Source of the DNA: Patescibacteria group bacterium
Lineage (GTDB): Bacteria; Patescibacteriota; Patescibacteriia; Patescibacteriales; JAHJJO01
Direction: 5' to 3'
DNA length: 18,412 nt
Assembly: GCA_018822835.1 (NCBI GenBank)
Contig: JAHJJO010000044.1
Span: forward strand, 1-18,412
Shown here: piece by piece, positions 1-5,678 of the stretch
Numbering within the stretch: position 1 is the stretch's first letter
How the letters are laid out: every line of letters begins with the position of its first letter
The notes under the pieces: generated by a model
What the model was told of the DNA's origin: nothing
The model's database searches: none
What the model saw: the letters and a program-made list of their open reading frames with translations, nothing else
Program-made: the position numbers and the translations under genes

Positions 1-149
1 GGGGGCGCGCGAATAAAAAAATGTAGAGAAAATTTTTCTGTTTTGCTCGCCGAAGCGGAGCGGAGGCGGGCGGAAACGTTGGGCGGGATTCAATCCGCAA
101 AATCCTCTGGATTTTGCTCAAAATGGGTTCGGATTTCGTCCAACAAACA

Positions 150-282
150 CCACCAAATTGAATTTGAAGCGGTAGCCGCCTCGCCCTCGCCTGCGGCTCG
201 GGCTTCGGCGGGCAGTTTTGCGAGGAATTACCAAGGTTTTTTGAAATCAATTTCCAATTTTCCCGCCGCAAGGCGGCGGTTC
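150..282 (+). repeat. Left arm of 133-bp inverted repeat flanking the recombinase
   Basis: 132 of 133 bases match the reverse complement of 1797-1929. The arm ends at the bases that form the 3' CCA and acceptor end of tRNA-Val in the right copy, so the edge of homology coincides with a tRNA 3' end, the usual integration site for such recombinases. Upstream (1-149) no gene is convincing. That stretch holds GC-rich hairpins (45-72 and 99-119) and, at 14-34, a 20/21 match to the MITE-like element at 18324-18344. Confidence 0.9.
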
Positions 283-362
283 ACGAATGAAATTCGTATT
301 GCCCGAAGGGCAATGAGCCGATTTTTTTCTTTCGCCTTCGGCGAAAAGCAAAGCGAGATTTT
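150..362 (-). pseudogene. Remnant of a second serine recombinase 3' end (inverted copy)
   Basis: Positions 150-282 are the reverse complement of 1797-1929, the 3' end of the recombinase at 418-1938, with one mismatch in 133 bases (position 230). Homology continues in blocks: 315-328 matches the recombinase just upstream of 1797, and 348-362 matches 1736-1750. Read on the minus strand, the copy is broken. The single mismatch turns the CAA (Gln) codon of the intact gene into TAA, and a 32-base insert at 283-314 shifts the frame. The blocks are separated by small GAA/TTC-loop palindromes absent from the intact gene. I read this as the tail of another, degraded recombinase in opposite orientation. 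No protein is expected from it. Confidence 0.7.
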
Positions 363-417
363 ATTAAATTGTCGGTGTGGCGTTTTCTTTTTCAATTACA
401 ATTAAACAAATAATTTT

Positions 418-1938
418 ATGATTAAATATTTCATCTATTGCCGAAAATCAAGCGAGGACGAGGAAAGACAAGTTTTGAGCATAGAAGCCCAGCTTGCCGA
501 ATTAAGAGAGTTTGCTAAGCAAAACGGACTTTTTATCGTCCGAGAATATACCGAGAGCAAAACCGCCAAAGAGCCGGGCCGAGAAATATTTAATCAAATG
601 CTTTCGGAAATTGAAAAAGGAAACGCCGAGGGAATTTTAGCGTGGAACCCCGACAGATTGGCGAGAAACAGCGTTGACGGCGGACGAGTGATTTACTTAG
701 TGGACACTTTAAAAATCAGATCGCTAAAATTCCCGACATTTTGGTTTGAAGCGACGCCGCAGGGAAAATTTATGTTGAGCGTCGCTTTTGGACAAGCAAA
801 GTATTACACCGACAATTTACGAGAAAACATTTTGCGTGGTATTCGCCAAAAGATACGCCGTGGCGAACTCTCGGCAAAAGCCCCTCTCGGATATTTCAAC
901 GAGCCGAGATTAAGAACTATTGAACCCGACAAGAAAACTTTTAACAAAGTTAAAGAAATTTTGCGGGCTTTTGCCACTGGCGAATACACTTTAACTAAAA
1001 TTCAAAGCAAAATGTTTTCTCTTGGCTTGGTTGGCAAAACAGGCAAACCCTTGCACCTTTCCAGCATTGAACATATTTTGAAAAATCCCTTTTATTACGG
1101 ACATTTTCAATATCGTGGCGAACTTCATCAAGGAAGCCATAGGCCAATGATTGCAAAGAAACTTTTTGACCAAATCCAGCAAGCGTTGAAAGACAACGGC
1201 AAGCCCCGCAAAAAGCGAAAAGAGAAAAAAGAATTTTTATTTTTGAATTTTGCGAGGTGCGGCGAGTGCGGATATTGCGTAACGGCGGACAGAAAAATTA
1301 AAAAGAGCGGCAGAGAATATGTTTATTACTTTTGCACCCGAAAAAGCAAAATTCAAAAATGCTCGCAACACCGCTTTTTGCGGGAAGAACATTTTGCCGA
1401 ACAGGTAAAAGAGCATTGTCAAAAAGTTTCTTTGCCCGATGTTTGGCGGGAAAGATATTTGGATAAACTGAAAATGTGGGAAAACGAGAACCGCCAAACA
1501 TCAGACCTTTTCGCTCAAAATCTCAAAAAAGAAATTTCCGCCATTAAGGCGAAACTGGAACGGCTAACCGACGCTTACCTTGCCGAAACGTTGGAACTGG
1601 CGGAATTTCAGCAAACAAAAAACGCCTTAATGGCGGAAAAGAAAACAAAAGAGGAAAAATTATCCGATTTTGAGCGAAAAGGAAATCATTGGCTCGAACT
1701 CACGAGAAACTGGATTATTGAGGCCAACCAAGCCAAAAATCTCGCTTTGCAAGAAAATTTTTCGGAGATGAAAAATTTTCTCAAAAAAATCGGCTCGAAC
1801 CGCCGCCTTGCGGCGGGAAAATTGGAAATTGATTTCAAAAAACCTTGGCAATTCCTCGCAAAACTGCCCGCCGAAGCCCGAGCCGCAGGCGAGGGCGAGG
1901 CGGCTACCGCTTCAAATTCAATTTGGTGGACGATGTAG
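418..1938 (+). CDS. Large serine recombinase (site-specific integrase)
   Basis: Catalyses site-specific DNA recombination through a serine-DNA intermediate. The N-terminal resolvase domain (about 1-145) shows YCRKS with probable catalytic Ser11, the DRLAR motif at 79-83 and a GQAKYYTDNLRENI helix. A Recombinase domain follows (about 150-270). A zinc ribbon uses CGEC at 281-284 plus Cys306 and Cys315, and a lysine- and glutamate-rich coiled coil spans about 360-425. The 506-residue length is normal for the family. The last 40 residues come from the repeated, palindrome-rich DNA at 1797-1929, and the gene stops 12 bases inside the antisense of tRNA-Val. That overlap fits integration at the tRNA 3' end. 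GC is clearly higher than in the genes to the right, which suggests transfer. The ATG at 418 is chosen because the conserved resolvase start follows it directly. I see no clear RBS or promoter. Confidence 0.93.
   Translation: MIKYFIYCRKSSEDEERQVLSIEAQLAELREFAKQNGLFIVREYTESKTAKEPGREIFNQMLSEIEKGNAEGILAWNPDRLARNSVDGGRVIYLVDTLKIRSLKFPTFWFEATPQGKFMLSVAFGQAKYYTDNLRENILRGIRQKIRRGELSAKAPLGYFNEPRLRTIEPDKKTFNKVKEILRAFATGEYTLTKIQSKMFSLGLVGKTGKPLHLSSIEHILKNPFYYGHFQYRGELHQGSHRPMIAKKLFDQIQQALKDNGKPRKKRKEKKEFLFLNFARCGECGYCVTADRKIKKSGREYVYYFCTRKSKIQKCSQHRFLREEHFAEQVKEHCQKVSLPDVWRERYLDKLKMWENENRQTSDLFAQNLKKEISAIKAKLERLTDAYLAETLELAEFQQTKNALMAEKKTKEEKLSDFERKGNHWLELTRNWIIEANQAKNLALQENFSEMKNFLKKIGSNRRLAAGKLEIDFKKPWQFLAKLPAEARAAGEGEAATASNSIWWTM
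1797..1929 (+). repeat. Right arm of 133-bp inverted repeat (recombinase 3' end)
   Basis: Reverse-complement partner of 150-282. It encodes the recombinase C-terminus and reaches into the tRNA-Val acceptor end. It contains a strong local hairpin at 1800-1816 (seven-base stem, three-base loop). The stretch between the arms (283-1796) holds the recombinase start and most of the gene, so recombination between the arms would invert the gene and exchange its tail. Confidence 0.9.
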
Positions 1939-2000
1939 GACTCGAACCTACGACCCTCTCGGTGTAAACGAGATGCTCTAGCCAACTGAGCTAATCGTCC
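1924..2000 (-). tRNA. tRNA-Val (anticodon UAC)
   Basis: On the minus strand the acceptor GGACGAT pairs with ATCGTCC, followed by discriminator A. The anticodon stem TCTCG/CGAGA holds the loop TTTACAC with anticodon TAC. The T arm GTAGG-TTCGAGT-CCTAC pairs fully. The 3' CCA is encoded (1924-1926), unlike in the tRNA-His and tRNA-Arg genes of this window. Its 3' end is overlapped antisense by the recombinase stop codon region, marking it as the probable attachment site. Its 5' end abuts the inverted repeat at 2001-2114. Confidence 0.93.
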
Positions 2001-2114
2001 AACTCGCATAACGCATAGTGTGGAACGCATAACGCTCTTCGCATAACGCCACATAACGTAATTAATTTTGTTACGCGTTACGCGTTGCGCGTTCCACGCT
2101 ATGCGTTATGAGTT
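2001..2114. repeat. Imperfect palindrome of 'ACGCATAACG'-type repeat
   Basis: The arm 2001-2034 matches the reverse complement of 2083-2114 with a few differences. The units contain CGCATAACG and GTGGAACGC. The right arm supplies the last dozen codons and the stop of tgt. Related copies lie at the ends of gatA (near 4198-4210) and gatC (9343-9369). It may also fold as a terminator-like hairpin between tgt and tRNA-Val, but there is no clear U-tract. Confidence 0.75.
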
Positions 2115-3249
2115 TCATTAATTCCATATAAAATTCTAAATTATTTATACTTGCCATTCTTTGACCAACAGGATCTTTTAATTTTAACAAATAATGCAAA
2201 TAAGCTTTAGAATGTTGCTGCAATTCTAATAATTTACTATATTTATTAATTGCTGTAAAGTCATTAGAAAATTTTGCGTTGTTAATATTTAAAGCATTAT
2301 AAAAAGATTGAGAATTTGGAATTTTGAATTTGGAATTTTGAATTTTTTTGAAAATTGAAAATTGAAAATTGAAAATTTTTTTTCTTTGAAAAAGAAAAAA
2401 TTTTCCGTGTCTTGCTTCCCTGGTTGGAATAACGCAATCAAAAATATCCCATCCCATTTTAAAGCATTCCATAATATCCTGCGGGGCGCCAATTCCAAGC
2501 GCGAAACGGATGCTATTTTCAGGAATTAAGTCTACTGTAAATTCTAACACTTCTTTTAAAAAATTTCCATGCTTGTCAACAGGCATTCCGCCAAAACCAT
2601 ATCCATCAAAACCAATAGCTATCAATTCTTCAACGCATTTTTTTCTTAAATCCAATTCCATCCCGCCTTGAATAACTGCAAAAAATAATGGCTTTTGTTG
2701 TCTGCTCATTGCTTGTTTGTCATATTCTTTACGACATCTTTTTGCCCATAAAATAGTGCGTTCAACGGATCTTTCCAAATCCTTTCTTTTAAATCCATTA
2801 GGAGGGCAATCGTCTAAACAAACTATCATATCTGTTCCTAGATCAAATTGAATTTGAATGGCTTTTTCCGGAGTTAATTCATGCGCGGATCCATCTAATG
2901 GAGATTTGAAAACAACTCCTTTGTCGCTTATTTTTCCTAATCCAGTATTTTTATGGATTAAAGAAAATACCTGAAATCCGCCACTGTCAGACAATAATGG
3001 TTTGTCCCAGTTTATAAAATTATGTATTCCGCCTGCTTTTTTTATGACTTTTATGCCGGGTCTAAGATATAGGTGTAAAGTGTTTACAACCATTGCTTGA
3101 ATATTTATTTTATTTAACATGCTATTATCAACTAATTTTACAAAGCCCCTTGTAGCGTCAGGCATAAAAAACGGTGTTTTTATTGTTCCATGATTAGTTT
3201 TTATTTCACATAATCTCGCTTTGGAATTTTTTAATGTTTTAATTTTCAT
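2071..3249 (-). CDS. tgt: tRNA-guanine transglycosylase-like protein, zinc site absent
   Basis: The family exchanges guanine for a 7-deazaguanine (preQ1 in bacteria) at tRNA position 34. Catalytic features are present: LLSDSGGFQVFSL with Asp88, LDDCPP with Asp146, and FDCVIPTREARHG with the nucleophile Asp271. Two oddities stand out. The usual C-terminal zinc site (CxCxxC plus a His about 25 residues on) is missing: there is no Cys after residue 272, and the conserved His of the 'TIHNL' segment is Asn in SINNLEFY (368-374). Residues about 288-316 are an AT-rich repeat insertion. The pocket motif also differs, reading GGMPVDKHG where bacterial enzymes have GGLAVGEG, so a Glu important for preQ1 recognition is not conserved. 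The last 12 residues come from the 2001-2114 repeat. It could be a divergent subfamily, a changed specificity or a decaying gene. The first ATG follows a possible -10-like TATAAA. Confidence 0.85.
   Translation of the reverse strand: MKIKTLKNSKARLCEIKTNHGTIKTPFFMPDATRGFVKLVDNSMLNKINIQAMVVNTLHLYLRPGIKVIKKAGGIHNFINWDKPLLSDSGGFQVFSLIHKNTGLGKISDKGVVFKSPLDGSAHELTPEKAIQIQFDLGTDMIVCLDDCPPNGFKRKDLERSVERTILWAKRCRKEYDKQAMSRQQKPLFFAVIQGGMELDLRKKCVEELIAIGFDGYGFGGMPVDKHGNFLKEVLEFTVDLIPENSIRFALGIGAPQDIMECFKMGWDIFDCVIPTREARHGKFFLFQRKKIFNFQFSIFKKIQNSKFKIPNSQSFYNALNINNAKFSNDFTAINKYSKLLELQQHSKAYLHYLLKLKDPVGQRMASINNLEFYMELMKLITHSVERATRNA
2302..2388 (-). repeat. AT-rich tandem repeats inside tgt
   Basis: Positions 2350-2377 are four copies of the 7-mer GAAAATT. 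Next to them, 2312-2347 repeats a 15-base GAATTTGGAATTTT-like unit. The reading frame stays open and encodes about 28 low-complexity residues (rich in Phe, Lys, Asn, Ile) between the conserved TREARHGKFF block and the conserved NALNINNAKF block. Similar 'ATTCCAAATT' wording occurs in the spacer at 4050-4110. Confidence 0.8.
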
Positions 3250-3260
3250 AGTTTATATGA

Positions 3261-3449
3261 TTTAGGGCTTATAAAGAAATAACATCTTTTATTACAATTC
3301 TGAATGAGATAGTTTATTTACCAGAAAAATATAATCACCAATTTGTTTTTGTTGAATGGGATATTGAAAAAGAACAATTATTAATATATTCGGAATTTGA
3401 AAAACAAATTACTTTAATTCAACAAACTAAATTTAAATTAAATATTTAG
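3261..3449 (+). pseudogene. Possible small gene remnant without a start codon
   Basis: An open frame of 62 codons ending in TAG at 3447-3449 has protein-like composition, with the segments NEIVYLPEKY and VFVEWDIEKEQLLIYSEF. It is bounded upstream by a stop codon (3258-3260) and has no ATG, GTG or TTG near the front that would give a full protein. I do not recognise the family. It may be the tail of a lost gene or an accidental frame. The rest of the spacer (3250-3529) shows only a short hairpin at about 3451-3466. Confidence 0.25.
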
Positions 3450-3529
3450 GGGTATACTTTTATACCAAAGTCAGTCAGTAATTCTGTTTTCTCTTAAATT
3501 TTTACTAATTCCAATCAAATCTATCCAAA

Positions 3530-3601
3530 GGTGGCTAGAGGGAATCGGACCCTCTTATCTTGGACCACAACCAAGTGTTCTACCATTGAACTATAGCCAC
3601 C
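3530..3601 (-). tRNA. tRNA-His (anticodon GUG)
   Basis: On the minus strand the acceptor GTGGCTA pairs with TAGCCAC. An extra 5' G (G-1) faces discriminator C, the histidine identity feature. The anticodon stem CTTGG/CCAAG holds TTGTGGT with anticodon GTG. The T arm GAGGG-TCCGATT-CCCTC pairs fully. CCA is not encoded. The gene sits within a roughly 20-base inverted repeat (3518-3537 and 3607-3626) that copies the tRNA 3' end plus flank. Confidence 0.93.
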
Positions 3602-3627
3602 ATAATTAGCCACCCTTGAATAGATTT

Positions 3628-3658
3628 ACCCCGTTAGATAGTCAATATTTAATGGGGT
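3628..3658 (+). terminator. CCCCGTTAGATA hairpin with T-rich tail
   Basis: A 13-base stem (3628-3640 with 3646-3658, two G-U pairs) has a 5-base loop and is followed by a T-rich run (3659-3670). It shares most of its bases with the hairpin at 9736-9767, so it is a dispersed hairpin unit as well as a possible terminator. No + strand gene lies directly upstream, so its role is uncertain. Confidence 0.5.
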
Positions 3659-3737
3659 TTATTTTATTTTAAACGATTTAAGTATTCTTGGCAATTAAAA
3701 AGTCTGATGGATTTTCAGACCTGCAACTGTGAAAAGT

Positions 3738-3810
3738 GTGCGCTCAACTGGAATCGGACCCTCGTAGATAGAACCACAACCTAGTGCTCTGCCATTGAAC
3801 TATAGTCACC
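3738..3810 (-). pseudogene. Degenerate second tRNA-His (GUG)
   Basis: Clearly a copy of the tRNA-His at 3530-3601: same start (GGTGACTATAGTTCAATGG against GGTGGCTATAG), same TTGTGGT anticodon loop, same GAGGG-TCCGATT. The structure is broken. The T stem 3' strand is CCAGT instead of CCCTC, the acceptor strands no longer pair beyond the first three bases, and the anticodon stem has a terminal mismatch. It is probably non-functional, which leaves 3530-3601 as the working gene. Gene finders may still call it a tRNA. Confidence 0.75.
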
Positions 3811-3814
3811 ATTT

Positions 3815-3930
3815 AGTTAAAAGTTATAAAGTTCATAAAGTTATAAAGAAATTAAGCAATCTTGTTGAATTTAATTTTATTGAATTTAATTTTGACTTTA
3901 TAAACTTTATAACTTTTAACTTTATGAACT
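3815..3930. repeat. Inverted AT-rich repeat of 'AAAGTTCATAAAGTT' type
   Basis: 3815-3848 and 3896-3930 are imperfect reverse complements built from units such as AGTTATAAAGTTCATAAAG. The same wording (AGTTCATAAAGT, AAAGTCCATAAAGTC) appears in the spacer at 13193-13232 and inside the der coding sequence near 16019-16050. The element separates the decayed tRNA-His from tRNA-Arg. Confidence 0.65.
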
Positions 3931-3937
3931 AACATTG

Positions 3938-4009
3938 TCTCCCCGGAGGGAATCGAACCCCCATAACCAGCTTAGAAGGCTGGTGTTCTATCCATTGAAC
4001 TACGAGGAG
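3938..4009 (-). tRNA. tRNA-Arg (anticodon UCU)
   Basis: On the minus strand the acceptor CTCCTCG pairs with CGGGGAG (one G-U), with discriminator A. The anticodon stem CCAGC/GCTGG holds CTTCTAA with anticodon TCT. The T arm is GGGGG-TTCGATT-CCCTC with one G-U pair. CCA is not encoded. It lies between gatA and the tRNA-His genes in the same orientation. Confidence 0.93.
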
Positions 4010-4197
4010 TCTCAACAAATCTCAAGATACAAGAAACAAGATACAAATAAATTCCAAATTTCAAAAATCAAATATCAAACAAAATCTAAACTCCAAATTA
4101 ATTTTTTTGATATCTGTTATTAAATTGACTTTTGGATTTTGAAATTTGTATCTTGTTATTTGTTTGTATCCTTGTATCTTGTATCCTTGTCTTTATT
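4010..4197. repeat. Repeat-rich spacer between gatA and tRNA-Arg
   Basis: No gene is seen. The spacer is made of short AT-rich units: CAAGATACAA-type repeats at 4021-4050 and their inverse at 4151-4190, with TTCCAAATTTCAAAAATC at 4052-4069 and its inverse near 4133-4147. The whole spacer can fold as a long imperfect hairpin, possibly serving as the gatA transcript end. Confidence 0.5.
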
Positions 4198-5676
4198 TTA
4201 CGTTATGAGTTGCGCGACTGCAAACAACATCTCTTCATTAAATCTTTTGCCAATCAACTGCATTCCAACAGGTAAATTGTTTACAAAACCGCACGGGATT
4301 GAAATAGCTGGCAGGCCTGCTAAGGACGCTGCAGAAAGGCAAATGTCTTCTAAATACATTTTTAAAGGATCGTCTGATTGCTCCCCTATTTTAAAAGCGA
4401 CATCAGGCTGAGTTGGAGTAATAATAGCATCTACTTTTTCCAACGCCTTATCCATTTCTTGCTTAATTTTAGTTCTAACTTTTTGAGCCTGCAAATAATA
4501 AGCGTCATAATAACCTGCGCTTAAAACATAAGTGCCAAGCATTATTCTACGCTTTGCTTCTGGACCAAACACATTTCTGTTTTTTAAATAAATATTTTTT
4601 AAATCTTTTACTTGTCCATCTGAAAATCCAAATCTAATGCCGTCAAAACGGGCTAAATTAGAACTAATTTCTGATGGAGTAATTATATAATAAACAGGAA
4701 CGGCGTATTTTGTGTGTGGCAAACTGATCGGCACAATTTCAGCGCCTAATTTTTCAAATTTTTTAATAGCTTTATTTATAACTTCTAAAACATCTTTATC
4801 AATCCCCTCTCCAAAATATTCTTTAGGTATTCCAATTCGTAAATTTTGAGACATCCGATGTCCAAAAACAGTCCCGCCCCAATTTTCTTCGCATAGCGAA
4901 GAAAATTGGGGCGGGACTGTTTTTGGACATCGGATGTCTTCCCTCGCAACTGTTGCATCTTTCTCATCACCACCTTTAATAGCATTAAAAACAATTTCCG
5001 CGTCTTCCACGGTTTTTGTAAGCGCGCCGGGAACATCTGTTGAAGATGTCATTGACATTAAGCCAAATCTTGAACATCTGCCATAACTTGGTTTTAAACC
5101 AACAACGCCACAAAAACTTGCCGGACATCTTATTGAACCGCCAGTATCAGTGCCTAAAGCAAAAATACACATATCTGTCGCAACTGCGGCGGCTGATCCG
5201 CCAGATGATCCGCCAGCCACTCTTTCCAAATCATGCGGATTGTGAGTTGGTCCAAAAGCGCTATTTTCCGTAGAAGCTCCATGTCCAAACTCATCTAAAT
5301 TTGTTTTTCCTAAAAGCACTGCTCCTGCTTGTTTTAATTTTTTAATAATCGTTGCGTTATAAGGCGCAATATAATTTTCCAAAATTTTTGACCCAGCTGT
5401 TGTTCTAATATTTTTAGTCATTATATTGTCTTTTACTAAATACGGAATTCCAAGTAACTCCCCTCTTTCACCTTTAGCTCTACGTTCATCAGCTTTTTTT
5501 GCTTCTTGCAATGCCTGTTCTTCACACACAGTTAAACAAGCATGAATTTTATCATCAACTTCTTTAATACGCGCTAAACATGCTTTAGTTAATTCAACCG
5601 AGCTTATTTCTTTTTTATTTAATTTTTCGCCAGCTTGTTTTATTGTTAATTTGTTTAGTTCTTGACTTTTTTGCAT
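4198..5676 (-). CDS. gatA: Aspartyl/glutamyl-tRNA amidotransferase subunit A, with in-frame palindromic insertion
   Basis: GatA is the glutaminase of GatCAB. It makes ammonia that converts mischarged Glu-tRNA(Gln) or Asp-tRNA(Asn) to the correct aminoacyl-tRNA. The amidase Ser-cis-Ser-Lys triad is intact: Lys82 (LVKDN), Ser157 (AGGSSGGS) and Ser181 (TDTGGSIR). The spacing of 24 between the serines is as expected. Residue 184 is Cys where Gln is common (SIRCPA). Residues 246-276 are encoded by a perfect palindrome (4849-4939) in the variable stretch between the 'GGDEKDAT' and 'LRIGIPKEYF' blocks, making that linker about twice the usual length. The C-terminus stops early after AVAQLIT, at the edge of a repeat. 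The start lies 2 bp after the stop of the upstream ATPase, so the two are probably co-transcribed and translationally coupled. gatC lies 3.7 kb upstream and gatB is not in the window. Confidence 0.96.
   Translation of the reverse strand: MQKSQELNKLTIKQAGEKLNKKEISSVELTKACLARIKEVDDKIHACLTVCEEQALQEAKKADERRAKGERGELLGIPYLVKDNIMTKNIRTTAGSKILENYIAPYNATIIKKLKQAGAVLLGKTNLDEFGHGASTENSAFGPTHNPHDLERVAGGSSGGSAAAVATDMCIFALGTDTGGSIRCPASFCGVVGLKPSYGRCSRFGLMSMTSSTDVPGALTKTVEDAEIVFNAIKGGDEKDATVAREDIRCPKTVPPQFSSLCEENWGGTVFGHRMSQNLRIGIPKEYFGEGIDKDVLEVINKAIKKFEKLGAEIVPISLPHTKYAVPVYYIITPSEISSNLARFDGIRFGFSDGQVKDLKNIYLKNRNVFGPEAKRRIMLGTYVLSAGYYDAYYLQAQKVRTKIKQEMDKALEKVDAIITPTQPDVAFKIGEQSDDPLKMYLEDICLSAASLAGLPAISIPCGFVNNLPVGMQLIGKRFNEEMLFAVAQLIT
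4849..4939. repeat. Perfect 44-bp-arm palindrome inside gatA
   Basis: 4849-4892 and 4896-4939 are exact reverse complements with a 3-base centre. The ends carry a nested mini-palindrome (GACATC-C-GATGTC) and the middle is GC-rich (CCCGCCCC). The frame stays open across it. Such in-frame palindromes are known as Rickettsia palindromic elements; whether this one belongs to a family cannot be told from one window. Confidence 0.95.
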
Positions 5677-5678
5677 AA

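Noticed and set aside
110..155. Possible tRNA 3' fragment (GGTTCGGATTTCGTCC then a CACCA)
   Set aside because: No T stem pairs and there is no acceptor partner; resemblance to a tRNA end is too weak.
43..405. Open frame of 120 codons on the + strand
   Set aside because: It is the antisense of the degraded recombinase end and GC-rich hairpins; composition is explained by the inverted repeat and no protein family is seen.
1686..2054. Minus-strand frame with a 'SRLHREGRRFESYIV'-type segment
   Set aside because: It is a translation of tRNA-Val plus the antisense of the recombinase end, a common false gene call.
3935..4123. + strand frame starting MSPRRESNPHNQ
   Set aside because: It is the antisense of tRNA-Arg followed by repeat DNA.
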